Assembly: GCA_003254885.1 (NCBI GenBank)
Contig: QANT01006469.1
Location: forward strand, 62,001 to 126,000
Length of the DNA: 64,000 bases
DNA from: Purshia tridentata
Lineage: Eukaryota > Streptophyta > Magnoliopsida > Rosales > Rosaceae
Direction of reading: 5' to 3'
Shown here: one piece after another, positions 27,337-38,600 of the stretch
Numbering within the stretch: the stretch's first letter is position 1
Layout: each line of letters opens with the position of its first letter
Translations under genes and position numbers: made by a program
The notes under the pieces: generated by a model
What the model saw: the letters and a program-made list of their open reading frames with translations, nothing else
Database searches by the model: none
Told to the model about the DNA's origin: nothing

Positions 27337-27497
27337 ATCCACTAAACTGATTTAGTGATAGTAACTAGTTTTCAGTCATGATATATACAATCTGTTATTC
27401 CTCCATTCGGGGCAATCAGAGGAAAATGTATGTTATTTTTCAAGCTTCCCTCTCACACAAGAAATCACCCACCAATGACCAAAGCTCTGCAGGATTA
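26672..27497. other. ZUFSP promoter side / ATG13 3' side
   Basis: Intergenic DNA between two minus-strand genes. It holds an AGA/GAA microsatellite at about 26746-26771, likely in the ZUFSP 5' UTR, and a GA microsatellite at 27301-27331. No gene was recognised. Confidence 0.6.
27301..27331 (+). repeat. GA microsatellite
   Basis: An uninterrupted (ga)n run of about 15 units between ZUFSP and ATG13. Confidence 0.95.
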
Positions 27498-30252
27498 TTA
27501 TGCTTCTTCTTTGGCCAGCACCCTCATTCCACTCTTAGAGAGTAGAAGGTCTTTCATCTCTCTGTAACTTCTGAGCTCCTCCAGTGCATCAGATGTCCTT
27601 TGAGGCATAAAGAAACCAGAAGCTGTAGCAACTCCTCCACCATGTTCAGTCTTCACAGATTGGGATGAGTAACAACTTGAATCCTGGCGCAGAGGTGGAG
27701 CTGTCCTCAGCATCTGAACAAGAACGCCAACAGCAGCATCTTGAGATTTTCTACCCAGTGGCAATGACTGTGATGTAAACTCTGAAGCTTTTTTGCCATC
27801 AAGATTTTGACTGGTCACCCAAAATATAAATTAGAGAGAAACATAAGAAAGATACTGCAGGTAAGCTTGCATATTGCACAACAAGAAACATACTAAATGC
27901 AAATTCAGATCTAGGGTATAAGATAAGGCTGGAAACAGTCACAAGCACAGTGAACAATGCCTGACAAAAAGTAAATAACCCAGCAAATATAGCAAACATA
28001 TTCTTCCCCTTCGTCCATTTCTATATACTACATCAGTTTAATATATTGAAAAGGGATTGTAGCAGCATGCATAACTTCTCCATGCATACAAAAGCAGAAT
28101 ACCTAGGCAACTGTCTGCACGCACTAGGAACAGAATACCTAGGCAACTGACTGCCAGCACTAATAATGTGACAAATTTGTTGAATATCATAGGTTCATTA
28201 TGTTGAATACCATAGGAATGTTATGATGCAAATGCACGTATTGTAGTCTAAATCATCCTCAACTTGAACACAGAATATAGACCCCCAAGCACAGATGCCT
28301 CTAGCAACTGATGGTCGAACCTGACCCAACCATGTTTTGTTTTTTACTGCTTCTTTTCTCCTTCATAAAATGCAAGGTTTTCAAACTGCATTAATATTTG
28401 GCTAAGTTTTCACCCACTAACCAAGCAATTCAAGAAGGCTGGAAAACGATAACCTTATTGCACGAAACACTCAAGGCATGCAGAAAAGTAGCCAAAACAA
28501 TTATGAAGAAGAGGACAACAACTTCAATTAAATAATACCATCACTTTATACAAATTTCCTTAGGCTAAAGATGGTCTACGACTACATAAATAAATATAAC
28601 CCATAAAGTTTAATTTAAGTACCTGGTTTGAAAATCTGACGTATCAACATCATCAACATCGAACGGACATGAGAACTCACAATCGTCCAAATCATCCTGG
28701 AAAGATAATCTACTGGAGCTTCTAGAAAATCCAACACGTGGTGAGCCACTAGAGGACAACAATCCTGAGAACCGCCCTGAATCTTCTTTACTGTCTTTCA
28801 TCACCTATGAAACAAAAAAGAACTTGTCTTACTACCAAGAACACAGGCTATAAATGGAGCAAACAAGTTGCTAAATCAGAAAACAGGGACTACCTTCTGA
28901 CCAACATTATAATTTGACATTCCAGGGTGCATTTCTCCGGCCCTTGAAGCCTCTAATTTTCTAAAGGCCCTGATTCCAGATGGAGACTCCTGCAAGGAAT
29001 GATCATTCCTTGTGCTTCTCGGGGATAAAGGAGGAAGAGAATTTCTACTTGGGTCAGAAAAATTGGGAGAAAGGTATCTAGAGCTTCTACCCCCCATTGG
29101 TAGAGGGATGCTTACAGGGGCAGTTTCTGAACGAATTCGAGTTTGCATGGGATTGAAATTACCACTAGACAAGTATGTTGGGGGAGATGGGGATGGAGAT
29201 GGTGAAAATGGAGGCGAAAGCTGATACTCATCGTAACTAGGAGTCTTTTGATAACTTTGAAGTCTATAGTTTTGAAATCTGTTATCAATAGGAGGAGATC
29301 CAACATCATGTGACATAAGAGGTGCACGATATGCAGGTGGAGATCCAACTAGGGGTTTATACTGCACAAGAGGAGGTCTGTGAAAGCCGCTTGTCCAGCT
29401 GTGTGGGTGTTGAAATGGTGCAGTAGATGGAGGTTGTATTCCTCCCAATGGAAAGGAAGTTGAACGAACACTCTTCACTGATGAGGGAAGATACCTCAGG
29501 GGGTCAGTGGCTGGACTACCAACATAATCTGTGATTATCTTTGGTGGCATTGGTGTTGAAGGCTGAAGATTGAAATCAGACAGCGTTTTACGGTAAGTAA
29601 CAGATAACGAAAGGCGGCCAGGATTGGCCTCTACAGGAGCAAAACTGTACTCCTCCATCATTTCCTCCTCTCCCCTTGAGAATGGATCTCTAAGTGAAGA
29701 CACCTTGTAAATAATATCAAAATTATAAGTCTGACTAGATGTACTTAGCTGTCTAAAGATCCTATAAGCTGGAAGAAGCCTCATATATGAATAAAGAGCA
29801 CGTAAAAGTAAGATTGACTTCTTGTATGTCTTCTTGTAAGAGGCTGAAGTGTCACCAGTTTGAGGAGCCAGAAACCGTGGAGTTTCATACTGAACAACCC
29901 ACCTCTCTATAATTGTCTCAACAGATGTCCCCACCACCGTATACAGATTGTCAACAGATGAAGAATTAGGTCCTCCATGAACAAGTATTATGTCAATTAT
30001 CATCGGATCCATTACATTTCTGTGCCAAAAATTCAAATTTTCAAGAGCTGCAGGGCGGTCCCCCAATATTAAGTTGAACCATTTGTCACTCTTTTTCACT
30101 CGAGTAACGGATGACAGGTCACCACTGCGATCATGTGGGTGAAGAGAAGGGATCCTAGAGTCCAAGATTATATGCAAGCTTTTCAGTAGAAATTGGGAAA
30201 CTATCTGTTCCAATTTCCCCAATTCAGGCTGAGAATTATTCTGAAAATCCAT
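27498..30252 (-). CDS. ATG13: ATG13, regulatory subunit of the ATG1 autophagy kinase complex
   Basis: Scaffold of the ATG1/ATG13 complex that starts autophagy when nutrients fall and TOR signalling drops (family knowledge). Three exons (30252-28894, 28804-28623, 27810-27498) join in frame to 617 aa, close to the length I recall for the Arabidopsis protein. The first about 240 residues form the HORMA-type ATG13 domain, with KLEQIVSQFLLKSLHIILDSR at the start (split here only for naming), then DKWFNLILGD, ERWVVQYETPR and LLLRALYSYMRLLPAYR. The rest is Ser/Pro-rich and probably disordered and phosphorylated. The C-terminus, SDALEELRSYREMKDLLLSKSG, is a predicted helix. The protein starts MDFQNNSQPELGK, and a 5' UTR intron is likely upstream. 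Confidence 0.94.
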
Positions 30253-30900
30253 AGTTCTTAAAACTAGATCTCTATTTAGACTCCCAATCCCTCATACAGC
30301 ATTTCAGTCAAAAGCAATCCTTACCCACAAAAACCACTCCTTGCCCAAATCAATTAAAGACCACAACATGAACTCTGATAGAGTCTTTCTCTTGCATTAA
30401 ATACAATTATCTGATGTATACAGTGTAAAACAAAATACCCTCTTCACGTTAGCTTTCTGAACCATAACAAATTCAAGAATTAACCTTGATGATGATGCAA
30501 GAACCAACCAGGCAGCTACTTTGTCTACGCAGATAGAGTAAAATCAGACAACCAAAATAAACCCATATCCAAAATTTAAAATACAACGCATGCAATGACC
30601 CATAAATATCGGAAAGTAGCAGATCAATCAAATGGGTACATGGGTCTCCGGACGGTCCAAGAAGATCGTGAAATTAGCAAGAAACCATATGAATGCAAAT
30701 CAGATTATGTGAAAATGAGAGATCGATTATCCGAGATGATCCTGAAAACGTAATAGAATGAAAATTGAAAAGGAAAAGACGTGCACATCATATGAAAACT
30801 TACTGAAAGATAGGAGCGATGAAAATGTTTTGTTCTTCTTCTGAAATGTCAAGACATCAAAGATTGCGTAGAGCACATCGAGCCCACGTAAGTGAGTCTC
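30253..30900 (-). other. ATG13 5' leader with probable UTR intron
   Basis: Upstream of the ATG13 start on its own strand, a strong donor (TTTCA followed by GTAAGT) lies near 30804. Acceptor-like AG sites occur close to the start codon. A leader intron of about 0.5 kb is therefore inferred; no coding sequence is seen. Confidence 0.45.
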
Positions 30901-32377
30901 CCGCAGTTTTCTTAAGTAAGCATTTCATTTCAAATTGTTAATTAGAAAAATATCTCAATCATTTGTTTTAGGCTTTTAGCTATTGCATTGACTCATTGGA
31001 ATGGACTGAATGGAGGGGATGGCGTATAATGAATTTATAATTGAAATTAATTTTTTGGGTAATTTCAAAAATGATATGTTTAAATAATAATGGAAAAAAT
31101 TCATAATTAATAGCTAATGTGAAGTTTTTCTCCTGGTATCATCAAAATAGTTTTTTTTATTTATTTACGGTAAAAATGTAAAATGTTAACATGTTTACAA
31201 AAAGAAGAAATATATTTACCACCCATGTGGATATGGATAATGCTTTCACTCCTAATCTCCCACTCCCACCATAATATTTTATATCCAATAATTCAATATT
31301 ATGTGACAATTGGAGTTATCCATTATTAGAAATGCTGAATATTTATCCACTCCAGCTTTCAGCTCAAACTTCACAGATATTAATGGCGCGTGTAACCCAT
31401 GTTGAAAAAAGGACAAGATTGGGCCTTAGTCCGAACACTTTCCAATTAAGCCCATTCTACTAACTGTGTCGAGAGCCCGGTACATTATCTCTTTCAGATT
31501 AAAGATGTTTAGGGAGACGGAACTTGGGCCATTGGATTTCCAAAAGCGAGAGTTGGGAAGGGCCTTCTGAAAATATTTATCTTCAATTGTCATCTTATGC
31601 ATTTGTCAAACTTGTTTAACCTTAAGGAATTGATTTGATGTCTCTTCAAAGTTCAAAGCCTGTGTGGCCCATATCTCTGTTGGAGGAGTGTCTTCTCGGA
31701 CCTCGATAGGCCACGATCCTTCTCCAATAATTACGCAGAGATGAAAGATATTTTTACATTTCAAATGGTTGTGCAAATAATAGGGCCCACGCACTCTTAC
31801 TACCACCAAGGCCATTTGATTATTTTAATAATGGAAATTTGGAAACAAAAAAGTTCCAACCTTCGGATAGATTTGGTCCTTTCAGTTAAAGGCAACCACC
31901 TCTAGTTGACTTTTCCATATATTTTCTTCATCTGCTCACTGGTCGGCTATATTGACGTTAATGAACTGAGCGTGTCGGCAAGTCTTCTTGCCTTAATTAT
32001 TTAAACAATGCTGCATTAGATGATCACCAATTACCTATTGATAACAATAATTTTTTCTTAATATTCATTTCATACACCTTAGTTCAACTTGTCTATTATC
32101 ATGGATATATGCCTAACTTCAAAAATTATCTTCGTTTTACTTTTGCAAATAACTAATGTTGCCAAAAGTCAATTCTTCATTTATTTAAAAGCGCGGAAAC
32201 GTAATTGATGAGTTATTAACGAACATTACCATTATACTAAATAATTGATATGTATCTTTTAAATAATTCGTATGTATATCTTTCTTAAATTTTTTTTTTC
32301 CTCAAAAGTTAAACTAACCAAATAGTTGAGTGACAGACGCGAATGCGTAAGCAGAATCAGAATTTTAAAACTCTCGC
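30901..32377. other. ATG13-LSU divergent intergenic region
   Basis: AT-rich spacer between the divergent ATG13 and LSU genes. A short open frame at 31606-31815 (-) has no recognisable family. I see no gene here; it should hold the promoters of both neighbours. Confidence 0.55.
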
Positions 32378-32397
32378 AGATACATTGAACCTGGACA
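32378..32397 (+). promoter_or_regulatory. UPE-box (sulfur-deficiency element, EIL/SLIM1 target)
   Basis: The bases AGATACATTGAACCTGGACA match every position of the UPE-box consensus AG(G/A)T(T/A)CATTGAA(T/C)CT(A/G)GAC(A/G), described for sulfur-starvation-induced genes including LSU/UP9 homologues and bound by EIN3-like (EIL) factors. It is 17 bases before a TATA box and about 120 bases before the LSU start codon. Confidence 0.9.
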
Positions 32398-32413
32398 CAC
32401 GGTTTTTGGTCTT

Positions 32414-32419
32414 TATAAA
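32414..32419 (+). promoter_or_regulatory. TATA box of LSU
   Basis: TATAAA (in ctttataaag), about 100 bases upstream of the LSU ATG and just downstream of the UPE-box, at a sensible core-promoter distance. Confidence 0.75.
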
Positions 32420-32519
32420 GCCTGTTATGCACCACTAATTCAGCATTGTATGCACAGGTAGGATTGTCTAGTTTTGTACAGCTTGGGAGTCCAGTTTAGT
32501 TCATTAGAAAGAAACATCA

Positions 32520-32849
32520 ATGGCTGTAACAAAGCAAGCACCGCAGGTAGAAGAAGACGAGAAATCGCTGAGAAAGAGGAACGAGGAGCTGGAGAGAGAG
32601 CTGAGGAAGAGCCAGGAGAGAGAGGAACGGATGAAGCTTGAGCTCCAGAGGGCCTGCGAGAGGCTCAGAGTCACCGAGGACGCGGAGGAGCGACTCTGCT
32701 CGCAGCTCGGTGAGCTAGAAGCCGAGGCCGTCGATCAGGCGCGTACAGATCACGCTCGGATTCTCTCCCTGATGGACCAGCTCTCTCAGGCCCACCGCCT
32801 TCTCAAGTCTGCCTCCATTTCCCTGCCTTTGGAGTTCGCTGCGAAATGA
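32520..32849 (+). CDS. LSU: LSU (RESPONSE TO LOW SULFUR) coiled-coil protein
   Basis: Small plant-specific protein strongly induced by sulfur starvation. In Arabidopsis it is a highly connected hub that interacts with many partners in nutrition, stress and immunity. The single exon encodes 109 aa. It is mostly one charged coiled coil from about residue 13 to 95: KSLRKRNEELERELRKSQE, then the family hallmark EERLCSQLGELEAEAVDQAR, then a leucine-rich end. The lack of introns and the length fit the family. The UPE-box and TATA box upstream give direct sequence support for sulfur-responsive control. G/C-rich codon use relative to the AT-rich surroundings is normal for a short real exon. Confidence 0.95.
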   Translation: MAVTKQAPQVEEDEKSLRKRNEELERELRKSQEREERMKLELQRACERLRVTEDAEERLCSQLGELEAEAVDQARTDHARILSLMDQLSQAHRLLKSASISLPLEFAAK

Positions 32850-33674
32850 GAAGTAGCTTACAGTTTCCTCTTTATTATTTTTGTGTAAAATTGTTTTCTC
32901 AATTGAATATTTGAATGTAATTTTGTGACTGCTCGGTGTAATTTTTGGTTGTAAAGAGCAGCAGGATAGACGACGTTTGTTGTAATTGCGCATGTCTGTC
33001 TGTGTAAGTAGTTTGATGATTTGATTCATCTTCTCTTTCAATTTGTTTCTTTCATCTTTCTCTACCTATATAAAAGGTACAAAGGTTGCATTTTTGTTGG
33101 ATTCTTCATTCTTGTGTTTGGGGGTTGTAATTTCCGTCCGATAACCAAAACAAAGAAGATGAAAGAGTTGTTTCTCGTAATCTTGATGATTAATTGAATT
33201 AATGCTTGAGAAAATGGTATCCATACACGGATTGGTGGTCATATAACTTCATAAAAGATTTGAGCCATCATCAATTATAACGAGAATGTGAAAAGCATTT
33301 TGTGGACAACTTGTCTGTTTTTTTTTTTCCACCAAACAAATACGTTAAAGCAAAAGATCTTGAAACACATCTCTTGACCATAAGTGATGGTTGTTTTATT
33401 CACAAGCATATATGTAAATCTCTTCCCCGAAGTTGTGAAAGAGAGACTTTTTAAGTTTTAAGGGCAATCAATAACGTCCACGCAACATTTTTTAAATCCT
33501 CATCTCAATTCACATAAGTGGTATTTGGTCAAATTTTGCGACAACGATTCCTGAATTTAATTGACCTCGTTTGTATGCATGAGATTAGTTTGAATAAAAT
33601 AATGACCAGGGTCGTGAGTCATGACTCATGACTTCAGATGAATATGAATATAAAATGAATTAATCATAAAAAAC

Positions 33675-34567
33675 AGGCTTTTTAGCAAGATATCCACCTG
33701 AACTTTAACTCGATTTGCATGTTACCACCTAAATTAAAAATTGAAGCAAGTTGCCCCCTGAATTAAATTTTATTGCATGTTACCACCTAAATTAAAAATT
33801 GAAGCAAGTTGCCCCCTGAATTAAATTTTATTTGCAAGTTACCACCTTCGTCCAAATCTTTAGGGGTTTTTTGGTCTAGAAAAAAAATTGAGTGACCAAT
33901 TACAAGTGGACAAGTTACCACCTTCGTCCAAATCTTTAGGGGTTTTTCGGTCCATTCATAGAAAAAAAATTGAGTGACCAATTACAAGTGGACACATGTA
34001 CAACTATTTTTCTATTTCTATTTTTCTATTTTTACAAACTTTGAAAATGAATTAAAAATAGCTCTGGACACAGAAAAATTCACAGAAAATTTCTACAGAT
34101 TAATCTTGACTAGTACTAATTTACTATGGAGTCAAATTACTAATTGTCACTTCAAGAGTTTTCAAAAAATTTCGGAAGTTCGAAATTACTAATAGTCACT
34201 TCAAAATTTTTTGAAAACTCTTGAAGTGACAATTAGTAATTTGACTCCATAGTAAATTAGTACTAGTCAAGACGAATCTGTAGAAATTTTCTGTGAATTT
34301 TTCTGTGTCCAGAGCTATTTTTAATTCATTTTCAAAGTTTGTAAAAATAGAAAAATAGAAATAGAAAAATAGTTGTACATGTGTCCACTTGTAATTGGTC
34401 ACTCAATTTTTTTTCTATGAATGGACCAAAAAACCCCTAAAGATTTGGACGAAGGTGGTAACTTGCAAATAAAATTTAATTCAGGGGTCAACTTGCTTCA
34501 ATTTTTAATTTAGGTGGTAACATGCAAATCGAGTTAAAGTTCAGGTAGGTATCTTGCTAAAAAGCCT
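33675..34567. mobile_element. Palindromic non-autonomous DNA element (giant-hairpin MITE)
   Basis: The 893-base element starts AGGCTTTTTAGCAAGATA and ends with its reverse complement. Nearly the whole length is an inverted repeat: left arm about 33675-34171, right arm about 34204-34567, loop about 30 bases. The arms encode the same 42-residue frame on opposite strands, an effect of the palindrome and not a gene. The left arm carries two extra tandem duplications (58-base unit at 33717-33832; about 80-base unit at 33836-33994), which explains its greater length. I could not find a convincing target-site duplication in the A-rich flanks. Long terminal inverted repeats suggest a Mutator-like origin, but that is inference. 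Confidence 0.85.
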
Positions 34568-35685
34568 AAAATTAAAACAAGACTAGGTCTCAAAATTCTC
34601 CTAGCTCAACCCCACAATCTTCCTTGAAATGAAACACTACACGTGGGAAGGGCATGGCCTTCACAACCAAACACACACATACACATCCATGATCGGTGGA
34701 CAGCGGATCAGCCTATCAGCCTATGCCAATGACACGTACTCTTCTTTGGTGTTTATTTACTTCCATTTCAAGTGGATATCATTTGTGTTTAGTTCATATT
34801 GTCGGCTTATGATGTTTCCAACCCCGGCATTGACTATGAAATATATGACCTTAGTACATGTCCGTTTACTATGAGTTTTCTTGGAAAATTTGTCAAATCA
34901 TATATATATATATATATATTAGGCTATATCTTGTGCATACTAGTAGTACTTGTACTACCCTTTGTTATTGGGAAGAAGAAGACAACTATCAAACATCCAA
35001 AAACAATAACGATAAGTTCGAGTTATCAATTTATCATCCACTAACAACCAACAAATTCCTGCCAGGGTATACATATATAGTAAACTTTCAACAAAATTGT
35101 TTTTTTATGAGACATTATAACGTGTGCTAAGGAAGATACTTATAATGATCCCTTTAGATAAGAAGCAAAATGGGTCACATGTTAGTTCAATCTTTGATGC
35201 AATCTGAGTGATTTAATCTGAGTAATTAGGAAAAAAAATTAACTAAATTAAAAATCGATTAATTATTTAATTATGACTAAATAGATCAATGTTTTAGATA
35301 AATATTCAAATAATTGAGCTTTGATTTTTCTAAGGATTGGACCACATTACAATGTTATTCCTTTTGCTTCTTATCAAAAGGAATTTCTATTAAAAAGGGA
35401 CCCAATACAAGGCCAAAATTGTTGAGATTCCATCGTGCAAACATAAGCATCTGGGTAATCTTGAATACCAAGTGTTATACCAAGAAATGCATGAGAAAGG
35501 AATTCATATTAACCTCTAAATTGATAGTCATCATAACACATTAGGACAAATTAATTATATGGGAAGATAAAATTTTGCAGGTTTTCAGTAATTTTCTGAT
35601 TTTAAGGGTGCAATGCATGCATGATGTAAAATCTTTATGATAGAGGTTTGAGTGTGCAATATATATTTTTATTTTTATTTTGTGA
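34568..35685. other. Spacer between hairpin element and AGC1-12 3' end
   Basis: AT-rich intergenic DNA with a TA microsatellite near 34901-34919. No gene recognised; the part next to 35685 should be the 3' UTR of the kinase. Confidence 0.6.
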
Positions 35686-38600
35686 CTAATAATAATCCAT
35701 TTTTTCAGGACAAGTTTGATCAGATACAAGTTTTCTACTAAAAGGCGGGGGAATAAATGGTGGAGGTGTACATCTCAACAATGCCCAATTGACCCCTTGG
35801 AAAAATGGGTGTCGCTTGATCGCTGATGCACCCATTAATGATCCCAATCGCCTAGCCGGATCCTTAACCAACAGTTGTGAGATGAGGTCCTTGGCCGTGC
35901 CCGGCACGGCAGGTTCTTTCGGAAGCTCTAGGGCACGAGCCACAATGTTAGCTAGGGTTAGCTCATTGTCCACACCCCTAAAGGGTGTCACACCATAAAA
36001 TAGTTCAAATATAAATATCCCTAATGTCCACCAATCCACTGCACTACCATGACCCTCACCGGACACTATCTCAGGGGCCAAGTACTCATGGGTCCCGACA
36101 AACGACATGGACCGGACGTCAATGGGCTCGGCCACAAACTCCGGACCATTCCGATGGCCTTGCTTCTTCTTGCGCTTGCTTTTCGGATGGAAACATGATA
36201 CGGCAGGGACTATACAATTTGGAATGATGCAGGAAGATGAGGCAAAAGGACGTGGATCGAGTATGTAGTCCTTTTGAGGGGCAGAAATTGAAGGATTCTG
36301 ATTTGAAATGATCTGAGCCGGGGTCGATGAAGAATCGTCGCATTTTAACGAGAGGTCAAAATCCGTAAGCATGATGTGGCCGTCCGATCGAACTAACACA
36401 TTTTCCGGCTTTAGGTCACGGTACACAATTCCCATCATGTGGAGGTACTCAAGAGCCACAACCACCTCTGATGCGTAGAACCTACTCATGAGATTAATTA
36501 CCAGTTAGTATTTTAATCATGCACTCACATGATTACTTATATCATAATATCTTGATTATGGAGCACTTTGAAAGACATGAAATAATCTAATATAAATCTT
36601 AAATATACTATACTGGTTAATAGTTGTAAAAGAAACTAAACAATTGAATTAAATGATTAAACCATGACTTCTTTAATGATGCTCAATCATTTTGAAACAA
36701 AAAGAAAACAAGCAATCGACTACATAATAATTGAATCCACAGTAAACTAATTGGTAAAGAAAGGCTTATTGATATTCTTTTGCAACAGCAAAGATATTGA
36801 GTTTGTTCCTATTTGATTTCAATTGCAACTTTTGCAAGTTGATAACAATATCAAAAGGATGATCTTGTTTTCCTTCAATTAATATATTATGGTATAGGTC
36901 ACAGCCTACCACATTTCTGTTGTAACCTATACATGTAGCTTGTGAACATATATGTAACCAACATTTCACATTTGCTAGAAAACATAGACTATCAAGCAAT
37001 GCAAAGAAAACTATCTACTGGTTTAGTGTCATGTATCCAATAGTCACCCACGCATGTTGTTAAACCAAGAAATTGAAACATTAATTAATTTGTGGCCCCA
37101 AGTTAAACAATAAATACACATGCACATGATAGTAACGCACATACCAAGCAATACATCCACATAAATGATAGTAAAATTAAGGCATATAATTGACTCAAAG
37201 TGGTTTGTACATGTTTCCAAATTTGTGTAAACATATGAGAAATACACATCATCAATTAATTGCAAGGCATGCATCAACTTCTATATTTACAGTATCCGAC
37301 CTACTTTATTTTTATATATTTTTGGAGGACCTAATTTTTGGCCCTTCCTAAATTCCAAAATCCCCATGGTCTTAATATGTTTCGTTGGGAACCCCTATGG
37401 ATGACAAAAACTTGGAAGAGAAGCTCAGCGTGGTTAAAAAATATAATAAGATGGGCAAAAAAAAGAAAAAAAAGAAAAAGGAGAGGAATAAATTAATCTC
37501 TGGGTTACAAGCCAACAACATTTTCACATTTCTTCCATCCCTATATCTTTTACTTCCTAACCTTATTTAAGTTCCTTCTACCTTTCCTTACCAAACAAAG
37601 CTGATTAAAGCATATGTATAAAGTATAGACCACAGAACCTCATCCCTACTTCAATCATATTTTGAGAATTTAAGTGATTAAATTCAAAAGAAAGAAGTGT
37701 ATAAAGAGTCTCAACTACGAGCCAAAAAGCAAAATAAAAAAGTATTGGGACCACTATTTTGAGATATCCTTACTTAAAGGAAAAGAACCCAGAAACCCTG
37801 CGAGAGTTAATTGAACTCAATACATGAATTCAGATTTTCAGGGATCTGTTTGGTCAATGAATTAATGAAACAAAAACTATCCTTGAGAGTAGAGAGATAC
37901 GCTGAAACAGTGCGAGGGGTTTTATTAAAAACAAAACAGTGCAAGGGGTTTTACAAACAAAAAACAGGGCGAGCGTGCCCAAAATTTCATAGTTAAAAAC
38001 TAACTATAAGTCTTTCACAAATCATTTTACGATGAATCTGTCAAAAGAAAACAGTATATAAAAAGACAAAAAAACAAAACCACAATAATCGCTGTAAGAA
38101 GTGATCGACATGGGTGAAATTAATGGGGTCGGGCTTTAGGTATCGAAGTGACATATGCTGAATTTAAAAGCATCTGTTGTTGCTCAACAACCTGCAATTG
38201 GGCAGACACTACCACATAATCCAATAATAGTAGTGAGGAGGAGGCATAAAATTTAGAGCATAACCAACACTTATCATCAATTGACAAAAATAACAAAACA
38301 AAACAAGGCACCTAACTTACTTACACCGTTGGTTGGACACCGTGTTATAGTGTTTTAAAACTTATACAGAGCGGCATTGAATTCAGGTATTATCTTGGAA
38401 ATAAATAAAAGTTCAGGTTTTATCAAAGTCTTATCTCATCCTTTAAAACACTTCTTAATACTGCAACTAAATGGGTCGCCCTTAAATCACAAGGGAACTG
38501 AACTTATCCTATGGAGGGTTGGGTTTAATTTTAAGGCCTTTTATTGCTCAACCTATTGTAGTTAACTAGTTATACATACACAGATCTAATATTGGCAAAT

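Noticed and set aside
33974-34402. Identical 42-residue protein start on both strands
   Set aside because: It is the same palindrome arm read from each side; the frames are short and the sequence codes for nothing recognisable.
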